Shown piece by piece: positions 48,501-59,087 of a stretch of DNA of 64,000 bases. The stretch is taken from the NCBI GenBank assembly GCA_024138015.1, contig JAMXBB010000011.1, positions 25,741,887 through 25,805,886 on the forward strand. The letters are read 5' to 3'. Numbering within the stretch: position 1 is the stretch's first letter; every line of letters begins with the position of its first letter. Origin of the DNA: Lumnitzera littorea (taxonomy: Eukaryota > Streptophyta > Magnoliopsida > Myrtales > Combretaceae). Made by a program: the position numbers and the translations under genes. The notes beneath the pieces were generated by a model, which saw only the letters and a program-made list of their open reading frames with translations, was not told the origin of the DNA and ran no database searches.

Positions 48501-49514
48501 ACATATTGATACTCAGATAATAGTGCGGTCATTTCTACCTCTTGTTCTTCTTTCAAATTCCTTCCAATCTTTAAGACTATGAGGTTTTCATCAATCCCAA
48601 CATTAACTATTTTAGTTGGCTTGTCAATAGAAATTCTAATCATTTCATGTCTTTGCCAACTTTCTTGCATGTTATTGTGGTTATCGACATCAATCTCAAT
48701 GACTAACCCAGTAGGGCTAAAAGCGATATCAAAATTTTTATCACCTATCTACGTGAGGTATCCCTAACTTTTATTTAAAGCATTGGATCTAGGCTAAAAG
48801 TATGTAAAGAAAAGAGTGTAAGTAAAGAAGGAGTAAAGAGAATGAAGACTGATTTTTATTAGAAATTCTTTCGTGTAAAGTATTGTAGAACAAAGCCAAT
48901 TATTACAAAACTCAAATAAATACTAAATCGTGATTCATCCTTTACCCTAGAGAAGGCTTATTGCTATTCATAGGGATGGAGAACCAATTATTCAAGGGTT
49001 GGAGCTTGTAGCATGGGCTTATCATCTTATTCTTGCTAGAGGTATCCTCTTTGGCAAGTTTTGAAGTCTGAACATTGGCTTGGATGAAAGTCTCTGTCAA
49101 TAGTGGAAAGGCCATTGGGGTGTGATACAATTTGTCACCTCTCTGACCCGTTGCTTATATATTTTGCAACTCTTCCATTAGAGTTTGGATAAAACTAAGC
49201 CCATAGGCATTGAACTACCCTTCTTTAAATTTAGGCTTCACATTCTTCCCTTGATTAGTAATCATATACACTTCTTCGAACATTTGGAGCTCATAGTGAT
49301 CTTGCTCCTCAATGCCAATGTAAGGTATAGCCGTTTCTTTATATATTTCATAATCTTGGTTACCTAGAATCATTATGACCTAGCCATTTGAGATGAACTT
49401 AACCTTTTGATGTAAGCTTGAAGGTATGGCTCTTATTGAATATATCCAAGGTCTTCCCAATAAAAGGTTAAAAGTCTTTGGGATGTTTAGGACTTGGAAT
49501 TGGATGTTGAATGT
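48501..49514 (-). pseudogene. Tat element protease-RT linker, decayed
   Basis: The minus strand carries IVNVGIDENLIVLKIGRNL (about 48610-48550), EVEMTALL and YEDMPKL, which are the usual text between protease and RT in Tat polyproteins. The rest, including the open stretch at 49130-48942, is linker of low conservation. Confidence 0.5.
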
Positions 49515-49874
49515 CTATGGGCCAATATCAATCGGTAAGTCGATCTCCCCAATAATTTCCCTTTTAAATCTGTCAAAAGCCTTAACTATTGTTGAATTCG
49601 ACTTTATTGTGGTTGTATCAATGCCCAATAGATCTAAGGTAGCGATAAGGCAAACATTTAGTGATGACCTATTGTCAATGAGGACTCTGGTTATGATGAT
49701 GTTGTTTACCCTTACTATTATGAATAGGGGCTTAGTATGTTGATTACCTTCTTTGCTTAATTCCTTAGCAGAGAAAGAAATCTGATCCATGGTGAGGATA
49801 TAGTTGGTGACAGACGCCATTCTTTTAGCTAGTATCTCGTGATGGACTTTAACCTCCCTCAAAGTTTTGAACAA
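49515..49874 (-). pseudogene. Tat element aspartic protease, decayed
   Basis: This 119-codon open stretch has KPLFIIVRVNNIIITRVLID followed by NRSSLNV. The retropepsin active site of Tat elements is IDNGSSLNV; here the Gly is Arg, so the catalytic loop is broken. The C-terminal half (GIDTTTIKSNSTIVKAFD, GEIDLPIDIGP) fits the second half of the fold. Confidence 0.75.
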
Positions 49875-50058
49875 AGCTTCCTAATGCGGTTATGACGTTA
49901 TTAACAAACTCATAAGAGATATTTGTGCTAGAGTCTTAGTGACTAGACTTGATTATTTTAGTAAAGGCAAACAATCCTTCTTTATATTTAGTTGGTTCAT
50001 TGCTTAGTCTTTTTAGCATAATCTTCTTTTTTAGGTCTTCTTGATGGATTACTGACCT

Positions 50059-50893
50059 CTGGCCCACTTACTCATGCACACTTAAGAGGCCTCTAGTCCC
50101 TCACTAGAAGAATCACCTCTTGTCAACCTACTAAAGATGAAAAATAATACATAGAAGAATGGTGACTAAACTCCTCAAGAGCTCTAGGTAGTTATACCCT
50201 ACTCTGCTCTGTCAATTATGTCAATACTGACTACTCTCTTACCAAAAACTCTTTGTTGAGTGATGAGGACCTAAGCCTTACACACTAAGTCTTGCTCGGA
50301 CCTTCAATTGCTAAGAACTTCTTATCGAGTGCTGAAACATAGGCTCCTATTGGCCAAGTACTACTCTTTCGACCTACTACTAATACTTATGGCATTCCTT
50401 ACTCGTCTTAGCAACCTTGATGCCGCCACGTCATGATCCAGCTTAGCTATTGTGCCCAAAGATCCCTTAGTACCGAACCATTGACGAGCTACCACCTATC
50501 CTTTTATCTGACACCGTACTTTTATTCTTTTTTATCTTTTGCCCTTTTAACCCTTTTTGTATGCATTAGGAATCTCCTTTTCATGTTTGCTTTTTTGTAA
50601 TTTTCTTTATTTGTATTGTTGCTTTAGGAACTTACTATAAATAGTCCCTTCTCTTTGTAAGCACATGATCTTACATTCCTTACAAACATTGAATATACTT
50701 GTTCTTACGAGATATTTCTCTCTAAGTCTAATTGTCCTACACTCTTATCTAGTCTTGCCAAGTAGCTCAAGATTAATGGCGAGTAAACCTTAGCATTAAC
50801 ATGTGCATCACATCAAGTGAAGTATCAAGTTATGTTGTGTTCGTTGGTGAGCCATATCCTTCACGCAGCTTTATGTTAGCTACTACAATTAGT
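50059..50893 (+). mobile_element. LTR-like segment inserted between Tat gag and protease
   Basis: A perfect 10-bp direct repeat, ttactgacct, lies on both sides (50049-50058 and 50894-50903). The segment has a plus-strand TATA box (actataaatagtccc, about 50633-50647), an R/U5-like part with ggcgagtaaaccttagc and ends near gctactaca (50887). It shows no similarity to Tat gag or protease, whose reading is interrupted exactly here. It is probably a solo LTR; TG...CA ends and a 5-bp duplication could not be fixed. Confidence 0.45.
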
Positions 50894-50973
50894 TTACTGA
50901 CCTGCCCATTCTATTTTCTTTGATATTTTGAAGGACCCATTTGATTCTTTCCACCTACAGTAAGCCCTAGTAA

Positions 50974-51862
50974 TTATTGAGCTCTTAGGCAGATCACTTC
51001 TTTTGGGTCATAAATTCTACTAAAATGGGTAATCTCCCCTACAAGTAAATTCGATTGCCTTTGATTTACTACTTGATAGTTGAGAAGGGAAGTTTTATAA
51101 CTTTTAAGGGCTAAGGGCACTTGGAAGGTGTACCTTTTAGTCTTTGGAGTTTGCTGCTCCTCTTGTTTATAGAATTTATAGACCTTGGGCTCTCGGTTGG
51201 ATCCGATCATGTTGGTAGTAGGCTCTAAGTTGTCAAATATCATGTTGATGATGCGGCCATGGTTAGGCAGGGGGTTGTTGTTGACTTTTGGATCTGAAGC
51301 CTCTATGAAGTTTAATTGGACTATACCTTCATCGATTGAGTCTTGAATCTTGTTCCTTAATATCCAGCATGACTCAGTTGAATGGCCTACTTGTCCCAAG
51401 TGATATTGACACTTGGCGTTGGGATAAAGAACTCTTAGCCTGTACCTTTCTTTGAGAGACTGAAAATGGAGCAGATTGTCTTTCTTTAACTATTCGAAGA
51501 TTTGGCTGAGAGAATCGATATCTTAATGAACTACCTTAAGGCCTTATTGATTTACACTTAACCTCTAAATTGTTGCTGAATCGGTAGAGGATTTGTTTGG
51601 AAAGAGACTTGGGCATTAGGCCTGGTATTTGAATTGCCCATGCCGATAGTAGCTTCTTTAAGCTTGCTAGCGGTGGGCTTTGCAATAGGTGGTCTTCTTT
51701 TTTATGGCTCTTGCAATTTGCTAAAGGAGATGGCACTTTCAATCTGGTACCCTGCTTCTACTACCTCTGTAAAACTAGAGGAGGCTTACTTGATCAAGTA
51801 GGAGAAGTATGGCCTCTTAAGAGTGTTAATGAAAGTTAAAGTTAGCTCTTTCTTGATCATGG
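50974..51862 (-). pseudogene. Tat element gag, 3' part, decayed
   Basis: From 51862 down: PPMIKKELTLTFINTLKRPYF, VVEAGYQIE, then a linker, and an open stretch (51399-50974) with CQYHLGQVGHSTESCW (a CCHC-like knuckle), LRNKIQDSID and NPLPNHG. This order is that of Tat gag C-termini. It joins the gag text that stops at 55861; the gag-protease element lies between. Confidence 0.7.
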
Positions 51863-51867
51863 GAGTA

Positions 51868-52828
51868 TGATGGGAATCAGCCTCTAACCATACTTAAGTC
51901 GAGGCCTATCAATGCTTGCCGAGGCTGAACTGTAGCCTAAAGGATGAAAGGAAGGAAGATGAACACTCAGCATCAAGTCTGTCATCAACCAAAGTGCTAA
52001 GAGATCACACAGCCGAATAATCAGAACTAAAGAACCACTTAGCACATCAAAGAGGGACTTATGCCAACTGATTCTATGATTCGGCAATTGTGGGCCGACC
52101 TTTCTGGTGTCTCAACCAAGATATGTGAGATGTCAGGGACCTCTTCTTAAACCTAGACATCCAACTGTCAACCCCACCTGGTTCGAATGCTATTCATCCT
52201 AAGACATGCCAAGTGACTTCATGCTAAGCAACTACATGTCGAGTTCTATAAAACGTACAGTTTTGTATTCTTGTACATGTTTTCCCCTTTATTTTATTTA
52301 TGGGCCTAATTCTTTAGGGTTTACGACTTTGTACTTTATTTATAGTTTTCTTATTAGGATTTAGGACTTGCTATAAATAGCAACATTTATACTTAGATAG
52401 ATAAATAGATACAGACAGATAGATATATAGAGATATATGTAGAGAGTGAAACTCTCCTCATTTCGAGCAACGCTATACTTGAGTTAGCATTTGTCGGATT
52501 ATCAAGTGTTGATCATACTCTTTAATTGTCCCTGCATTCTTATCAATCTTATCCTCAGATAGTAGTGAACCTCTTCATTTGAATCGGTTAATGAGTTGCA
52601 TCTAACCTTCATTTGAAACCCCGAGCAAAATTTAGTGTTCATGAATTGTGCTAAACCCTATTTCGAGCTCAAAACCTTGATTGTGTTTGTGTCTTGATGA
52701 CTTATATCCATTCACATTCACCATCAAAACCCTTCCTGTTCTTCATACCCATCTTCCTTTTGAATACCCATTCCTATTCTTTCGTTATAGATCAGCTATC
52801 GTTTCTTTCTTATCTCAATCTCGTATCA
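51868..52828 (+). repeat. 5' LTR of the gag-protease element
   Basis: Contains a TATA box (cgctataaatagcaac type, about 52371-52386), a tagatagata/cagacagata microsatellite (52396-52430) and a terminal gtatca. It has a 15-bp segment (gcaactacatgtcga region near 52227) that is missing from the 3' copy. Confidence 0.85.
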
Positions 52829-52831
52829 TAT

Positions 52832-52843
52832 TGGTATTAGAGC
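52832..52843 (+). other. primer binding site (tRNA-iMet type)
   Basis: TGGTATTAGAGC differs from TGGTATCAGAGC at one base and lies three bases after the LTR end. Confidence 0.75.
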
Positions 52844-53040
52844 TTTAAGGAGACACGTGTGCTAGTGTTCTTCAAAGAAGATTTGTAGTTCTAACATTTC
52901 TGTTAATCATTATTTTGTAGTGTAGTGTGCTATTCGTAATAGTAAGTAGCTCCAAAAGCTAAGTAGTAGTTGTTTCTAAGTTGCTGTAATCATGTTTTGT
53001 TGTTTCTTCAATTTTCTAGTAAATTACTGTACGAATAAGA

Positions 53041-54260
53041 ATGTCAAAGGATAGTGTCAACAACACTAGAGACAGTCTTTGTAGAAGCTTGAGGAGACGT
53101 ATCGACAGCTTAGAATACTAGATTCAAAATCTAACTGACTCTATTCAAGAGCTTACTAAGTTAATCAGAGGTTGTAGACATGATGGTCGAGAAGAAAGGA
53201 AGGAACAAACACCCATTAGCAGGAGTGGTTCCAATGAACTTTGTAATGATGTGAGATAGCGGAGAAGAGCTACTAAGCTGAGAAGAAGAGAAACCCTGCC
53301 AATGCCAAGAAGAGGCAATGATAGGAGTATTGACTCTGAGTTGAACCATAGAACCCAGAGAAGAGAGTTGAAGCCGAGAAGAGATATGGTTGAGTAGAGC
53401 TCGAACAGAAGTGGCCGATCCAAGGGAAGCTAACCTGCTAAGGATGCAAGGGATGAACCCCAAGCACCCGGTCGAAGACTTGACAATATAAAGCTTGAGT
53501 TATCGACCTTCTGTAGAAGTAGCCGACCTGAAGAGTTCCTTGACTAGGTTCTTCGAGTCGAGAAATTGTTCAAGTGCTATAAGTGTGACGAACGAACAAA
53601 GGTCAGGCTGGCTTCACTATCCCTTGTTGAATATGCAAGTCTTTGGTGGGATAAGTTAGTTGCTAAGTGAGAAGCTGAAGGAAAAGAGTTGATTGGAACT
53701 TGGAGGCTCATGAAAAGGTTGATGAACCAACGCTTTGTGCCGACTTATTTCAAGCAGGAGATGCTCCATGCTTTCCAACACCTGAGACAAAGTCGAAATA
53801 TTATTAAAGAGTATTTACAAGAGTTTGAGACCATGATGACGAGATGTGAGATTGCCGAGCCACAAGACCACATCATTGCTAGATTCCTGAGTAGACTTCG
53901 GGACGACATTACCAATATAGTTGAATTGCAACCATTCAACTCTCTAGATGAGCTAATTAATTTATCATTAAGAGTATAAAAGCAAAGGAGAAGAAGGCAT
54001 CAAAGGCTGAGTAGCCGACCCCAATAAGGCAACCCTAAGCCTGAGAGGTATGCCAAGGGAAGGTAAGAAAAGAAGATAGAGAAAGGAGAGCCTAGCTGAC
54101 CAATCCATGCCGAGAAACGGATTGATGAGAAAGAAAAGGCACTTGGCAACAAGGCTCAAGAAGTGAAGTGTCTCAAATGCTTAGGTTATGGACACATTGC
54201 ATCCCAATGCCCAAATAAAAGGGTCATGGTCTTAAGGGGAGAAGGGCCTGAGGCTCAAAT
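53041..54260 (+). pseudogene. gag of the inserted element, decayed
   Basis: One frame runs from AUG 53041 (MSKDSVNNTRDS) to about 54260 with ten or so in-frame stops but no frameshift. An Arg/Glu-rich N-terminus is followed by the retrotransposon gag domain (SLWWDKLVAK; an open stretch 53689-53979 with LMKRLMNQRFVP, LRQSRNIIKEYLQEFETMM and DDITNIVELQPF). A zinc knuckle, CLKCLGYGHIASQC (54169-54210, C-x2-C-x4-H-x4-C), is intact. The typical gag order is kept, so the gene decayed by point mutation only. Confidence 0.8.
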
Positions 54261-54282
54261 TTAGAGTCAAAGTGATAAGAGC

Positions 54283-54886
54283 TTGAAGGAAGGATTGATT
54301 AAAGAAGATGTCTATGCTGAAAATCTGGATGAACTCTTATCCTTGACGAGTCAACGAGCTTACCTGAAGGCAGATCCCGGACAACAGGAAAATTTATTTC
54401 ACATGCAGTGCTTAGTGAATGGGAAGACTTGTTCCTTGGTTATTGACAAAGGTAGCTGCACCAAATCATTTCTGCCAAGTTGATAGAAAAGACGAAGTTA
54501 CCGACCTACCTGCATCCCCGACCCTATGGATTAAAATGGTTTAATGACAAGGCTATGGTCCATGCGTATAAAAGAGCGTGGATAGCATTCAAGGCCGGAC
54601 AATACAAGGATGATATTGATTTTGACGTCATGCCTATGAATGTCATAAATCTACTTCTTGGCCCACCTTGAGAGTATGACCAAAAAGTGATCCATGATGG
54701 TGTCCTCAGCACTTACACCATTCGAAAGGATGGAAAGAGCTATTGCTTAACCCCCATGAGCATCGAGGAAATCCAGAGACACTCGATACCCATAGTGAAG
54801 AGAAAAGGGAAGAGAAGTTTATTTGGCATCTTGGCCCATGCTCAACACTTAACGTCGAAGACAACTTCTTTTCAAACCTACGGTAA
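54283..54886 (+). pseudogene. protease of the inserted element, truncated
   Basis: FHMQCLVNGKTCSLVIDKGS gives the retropepsin site with Lys in place of Ser/Thr (IDKG, 54442-54453), so it cannot be catalytic. A frameshift near 54470 follows, then LIEKTKLPTYLHPRPYGLKW, MPMNVINLLLGPP and KVIHDGVLSTYTIRKDGK. This is the usual text between protease and RT. The frame ends at the 3' LTR without reaching RT. Confidence 0.75.
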
Positions 54887-55855
54887 TGATGGGAATCAGC
54901 CTCCAACCATACCCAAGTTGGGCCTTATCAATGCTTGCCGAGGTTGAACTGCAGCCAGAAGGATGAAAGGAAGGAAGATGAACATTCGGCATCAAGTTCG
55001 TCGCTAGCTAAAGTGCTGAGAGATCACATAGCCGAGTAATTGGAACTAAAGAACCACTTAGCACATCAAAGAGGGACTTGTGCCGACTGATTCTATGACT
55101 CGGTAATTGTGGGTCGACCTTTCTAGTGTTTTAGCCAAGATACGCAAGACATCAGGGACCCCTTCTTGGACCCAAACATCCAACTGTCAACCCTACTCGG
55201 TTTGGACATTACTCCTCCCAAGACATGCTAAGTGACTTCATGCCGAGTTCTATAAAACGTACAGTTTTGTATTCTTATACATGTTTTCCCCTTTATTTTA
55301 TTTATGAGCCCAATTCTTTAGGGTTTAAGACCTTATACTTTATTTACAATTTTGCCACTAGGGTTTAGGACTCGCTATAAATAGCAACATTTATACTTAG
55401 ATAGATAGATAGATACAGACAGATAGATATACAAAGATATATGTAGAGAGTGAAACTTTCCTCTTTTCGAGTAACGTTATACTTGAGTTAGCATTTGTCA
55501 GATTATCAAGTGTTGATCATACTCTTTAATCGTCCTTGCATTCTTATCAATCTTATCCTCAGATTGTGGTGAACCCCTTCATTTGAACCGATTAGTAAGT
55601 TGCATTTGAACCGATTAGTAAGTTGCATCTAGCCTTCATTTGAAACCCTGAGCAACATTTAGTGTTCGTGAATTGTGCCGAACTCTATTTCGAGCTCAAA
55701 ACCCTGATTGTGTTTGTGTTTTAGTGACTTATATCCATTCACATTCATCATCAAAACCCTTCCTGTTCTTCGTACCCATCTTCCTTTTAAATACCCATTC
55801 CTATTCTTTCATTCCAGATCTGCTTCCATTTCTTTCTTATATTGATCTAGTATCA
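54887..55855 (+). repeat. 3' LTR of the gag-protease element
   Basis: Colinear with the 5' LTR with scattered differences. Unique to this copy is a 24-bp tandem duplication at about 55580-55627 (gaaccgattagtaagttgca, twice). Confidence 0.85.
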
Positions 55856-55860
55856 GAGTA

Positions 55861-58542
55861 GATACCCCTACAGCTAGGGATCTCTACGTCTAAGCATATT
55901 CTTTGAATGATTTATTGTACTTCTTTCTCAAGGAAACTAAGTCCATAATGGTTGGTGTTACTTCAACATTGAATTTATATTATTTGTAGAATGCCCTAGC
56001 CAACTTCTCCCATGTTTTTACTTAGTTCAAGTCTAACTGGGCATACCAAGTTAAAGTAGGACTTGTTAAGCTATCTTGAAAAGTTTGCACCATGAGCTGG
56101 TCGTATCATATGTACTTACCCATTTTTCGTATGTACAATCTAGTGTGCATTTCGAGGTTACCAGTCCCATTGTACTTCTTAAAGTCAATTACCTTGAATT
56201 TTCCAAGGAAGCTTCTGTAGTCATAAGCTGAGAAGTCTTTAATACTAGGCTGCTTGAAACCATCATGCCCTTCGAGCATCTTCATCTTCTCAGTAATCTA
56301 TTAGGTTAATCGCCTCCCTAGCTCTTTTAATTTGTCTTGATTGGCTTCCAACTTTAGGTGGATTGGGAACAAGTAAATGTTAGGCTTAAAAGTTAGGTTG
56401 ACCTTCGAATATAACCCTTCTGACTCAAAAGATTCAAAGGCTAATTTGACTTTGGGATAGGCTTCTTCTACTTCAAGAGGTGGGGCTTCAATGTTCTTTC
56501 CATATCGGGCTTTGGAGCTTTCCTCATTTATTAGTGTTGTAGATTTAAGCAAAGCAATGCTATCAGCAGGGAAGCTCAATTGGTTTGCAATTTTCCTTAC
56601 TATTTTTTTATAAAGAGCAGAACCTCAACTTAGTAAGATCAATAACTTCGGGTTGACACTGTTGTTGTTGGTGTTGATATTATCATTCCCTTAGCTAGTC
56701 ATTTTGGTTTGAGAGCGAGTTTGGACAGGACTTATCTAAAAAGTTTGACATTTGGGAGCTATCTTTGTGACCCAGTTTAAGATCACTTCTTAACAAGTTA
56801 GCACATACATATTTTAAAGAAATGTAATGCATGAAAAGTAAATAAATAAATGTACAAGAATGCAAAGATGTGTGGTAGATAGATGCAGAGGAATAGGACT
56901 AACAATTAGCTAGCAAGATGGTAATTTTCATTATTTTGCAGCTTTTGAAGTTTCCTTTTACATGATTAAAAAGGAAAATACAAAAAGTATTCCTATTTTT
57001 AAATATTCTTCTAGTGCTTAGCTGGTGTTCCCTTCTTCTGCTTATTGGATCCTACTGGTGCTTCCTTCTTCTTTCTTAGGTTAGGCTCTTCTGTTTCTTC
57101 AAGTTCTTTGAGTCTTCTTTAGGTGATCCTTAATTGATGTTCTAAAACCTGAAAACACTATTTGGATTCTTGAAAGAGATCCTCTGACATGTCGCGTTCT
57201 TCATAGATAACTTCTATACGGGCTCATACTTGGTCCATGTAATTCTTCATTTCAAGGTCTAGCTCAGCTAGTACGGGTTATATGACCTCTGGTGCTCAAT
57301 ATTGGATCTCCCCTACCTTATGGAGTTGATTGTATAGATATTCTTTAGCGACCCTATGCTTATCCAATTCTCCTAACCATTCTCTTAAATTAATGTTAGG
57401 GCTAACAATCCTCATTTTCCATAATTGCTTGATCGCTTGGAGTTTAGACATCTTTTATGGCAGTGGAATCTAAAGGTCCTCATAATCTAAGGTCGTGATA
57501 TCCAATTGGAGTCTATAGACTATATCTTGAATTCCCTTGAACTGTCTGATCATATTGTTAAGGTACTAGCCTGTATACAATTTCATCCTAATTAAGAGTA
57601 TTGCTTTGTAATTTTACAGACTAAGATTACCCTTTTGAAGTTACTCTATCTTGCTATCCATAAGATATTAGCGACTTGGAAGTTTTGCAGCACTTTTACC
57701 CAGTAGTAAGTAGAATTCTCTTTTAGGAGATGGATATTGTTGACAAAAGAATCGATCAAATCAATACTGTGGGCAAATTCTCCTTTGATCAAATCAAGCC
57801 CATAACACTTCATGTGGCTCACAAACCAGATCGTTAGTAGTGCCATGCTAGTCTTCAGTGCACCATTTTTTTTTTCTCCTTTAAGATATTGAGGCTTCCA
57901 ATTTGTTCTGCGAGGAACGCCTGGACGTATGATTTGCCTTCAAGGAATTGACCCACTAATTTAGTAACCTTGAAATGGATGAAGAACTTTCCATTAGAGA
58001 ATAGGAGTCCTGAATGCAGCCAAGATAAAAGCCTTCATTATGTTCTGTCCTTAGTCTTTAGGATTGCAACATAAGATGCCCCACTTGTTAGATCTAGGCT
58101 CAATGTTGAACTAGGCTTTTAAGTTTTCTAATTTGATGAAGTTTCCATTACAGCTTTTTAGGGCTTTATTTACTTCAGCTTTTCTGATCCCAAGGAATCT
58201 TGAAAATGTGTTCATTAAGTCAACTTCCAAATTTGGAGTGTATATATCTTCTAAGGAAGAGGCTTGAAGTAACTGGGTATACTCTTTAAGTGTTGGACTA
58301 ATTAGGTGAGGCCCAACTTGAAAAGCCACTTCCTTAGGTTCTTAGAAGTTGGTTAGGGCCCTAATTAGATTAATCTTGATTTTTACCTTCAGAAGTGATA
58401 GAATAGGTTTGATTTTACTAATGATAGTCTTTTGTTCCCTTAGATTGAAGTATTGAAGCTATTGGTCCAAGTTGGACTTAGGGTCATTAGGCTTGTCAAC
58501 ATACCTGTCTTTGAAGTGGCCAGAGTTGGATGAACGGGCCAT
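55861..58542 (-). pseudogene. Tat element gag, 5' part, decayed
   Basis: Starts at 58542 on the minus strand (M-R-SSNSGHFKDRYVDKPN type). It continues with VGPHLISPTLKEYTQLLQ (open 58329-58111), a long helical middle and a coiled region (about 57340-57080). The conserved gag core follows at 56270-55900: FKVIDFKKYNGTGNLEMH, YDQLMVQTFQDSLTSPTLTW, KTWEKLARAF and YKFNVEVTPT. The core is cut after RSLA, where the other element inserted, and resumes at 51862. Stops are frequent. Confidence 0.75.
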
Positions 58543-59087
58543 TTCTTAAGCTGAATTACAATGAAAAAAATGTTTGTGACAAGATTGAAAGATTGTTATT
58601 TACAACAATTCTATGTTTACAATATGTTAAAATTATGAGGGATGTCAAAGAAACTTCGAGCTATTATTTCTTTTCTTTTTCTTTTCATCTTGCTTGGTCC
58701 TTAAGCTCATGCGACCTCACATGTTAAAGGACACTCTCATTGGTCACATCCAGCTTAAGTGGGGGCAGCCCAATCAACCTTGAGTGATGGTTATACCATA
58801 GTACCCAAAGCTTACACAATAGCCCCTCTCCCCCTCCCCCTCTGGCCCAGTCCTAAGGTCCTAATACGGTTTGAGTTTGACCATTTCTATCACACAATTA
58901 TGGTGCATAAGGTAAATTCCCCCCTAAAATAATTGAGGCTAAACCTGTAGAAATGTCAATATAAGTATGTACAAATAATAATAACAAATAAATAAATAAA
59001 TTGAAATCAGTAAGGTGATTCTTAGAAATTAATTTTAATTTTGGAAAGTTGAATGGTTAACCTTCGAAACATCCTCAGTCTCGCCAA
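58543..59087 (-). other. Tat 5' untranslated region and primer site
   Basis: Non-coding between gag and the 5' LTR. The minus strand at 59086-59073 reads TGGCGAGACTGAGG, a degenerate tRNA-Arg-type PBS next to the LTR edge at 59088. Confidence 0.6.

Larger units (their letters stand above)
51868..55855 (+). mobile_element. non-autonomous LTR retrotransposon keeping gag and protease only
   Basis: LTRs 51868-52828 and 54887-55855 begin tgatgggaatcagcc and end gtatca. The perfect 5-bp target duplication gagta lies at 51863-51867 and 55856-55860. A primer site tggtattagagc (52832-52843) matches the tRNA-iMet type at 11 of 12 positions. The internal part holds gag and the start of a protease, then passes directly into the 3' LTR. 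Reverse transcriptase, RNase H and integrase are absent, and no polypurine tract precedes the 3' LTR. It probably moved with help from an autonomous relative, or lost pol after insertion by a deletion ending at the LTR. It is inserted in the gag of the Tat element and is therefore younger. Confidence 0.88.

Noticed and set aside
53145..53463. Two overlapping minus-strand open frames of 92 and 100 codons
   Set aside because: They are antisense to the gag of the inserted element and have no family features.
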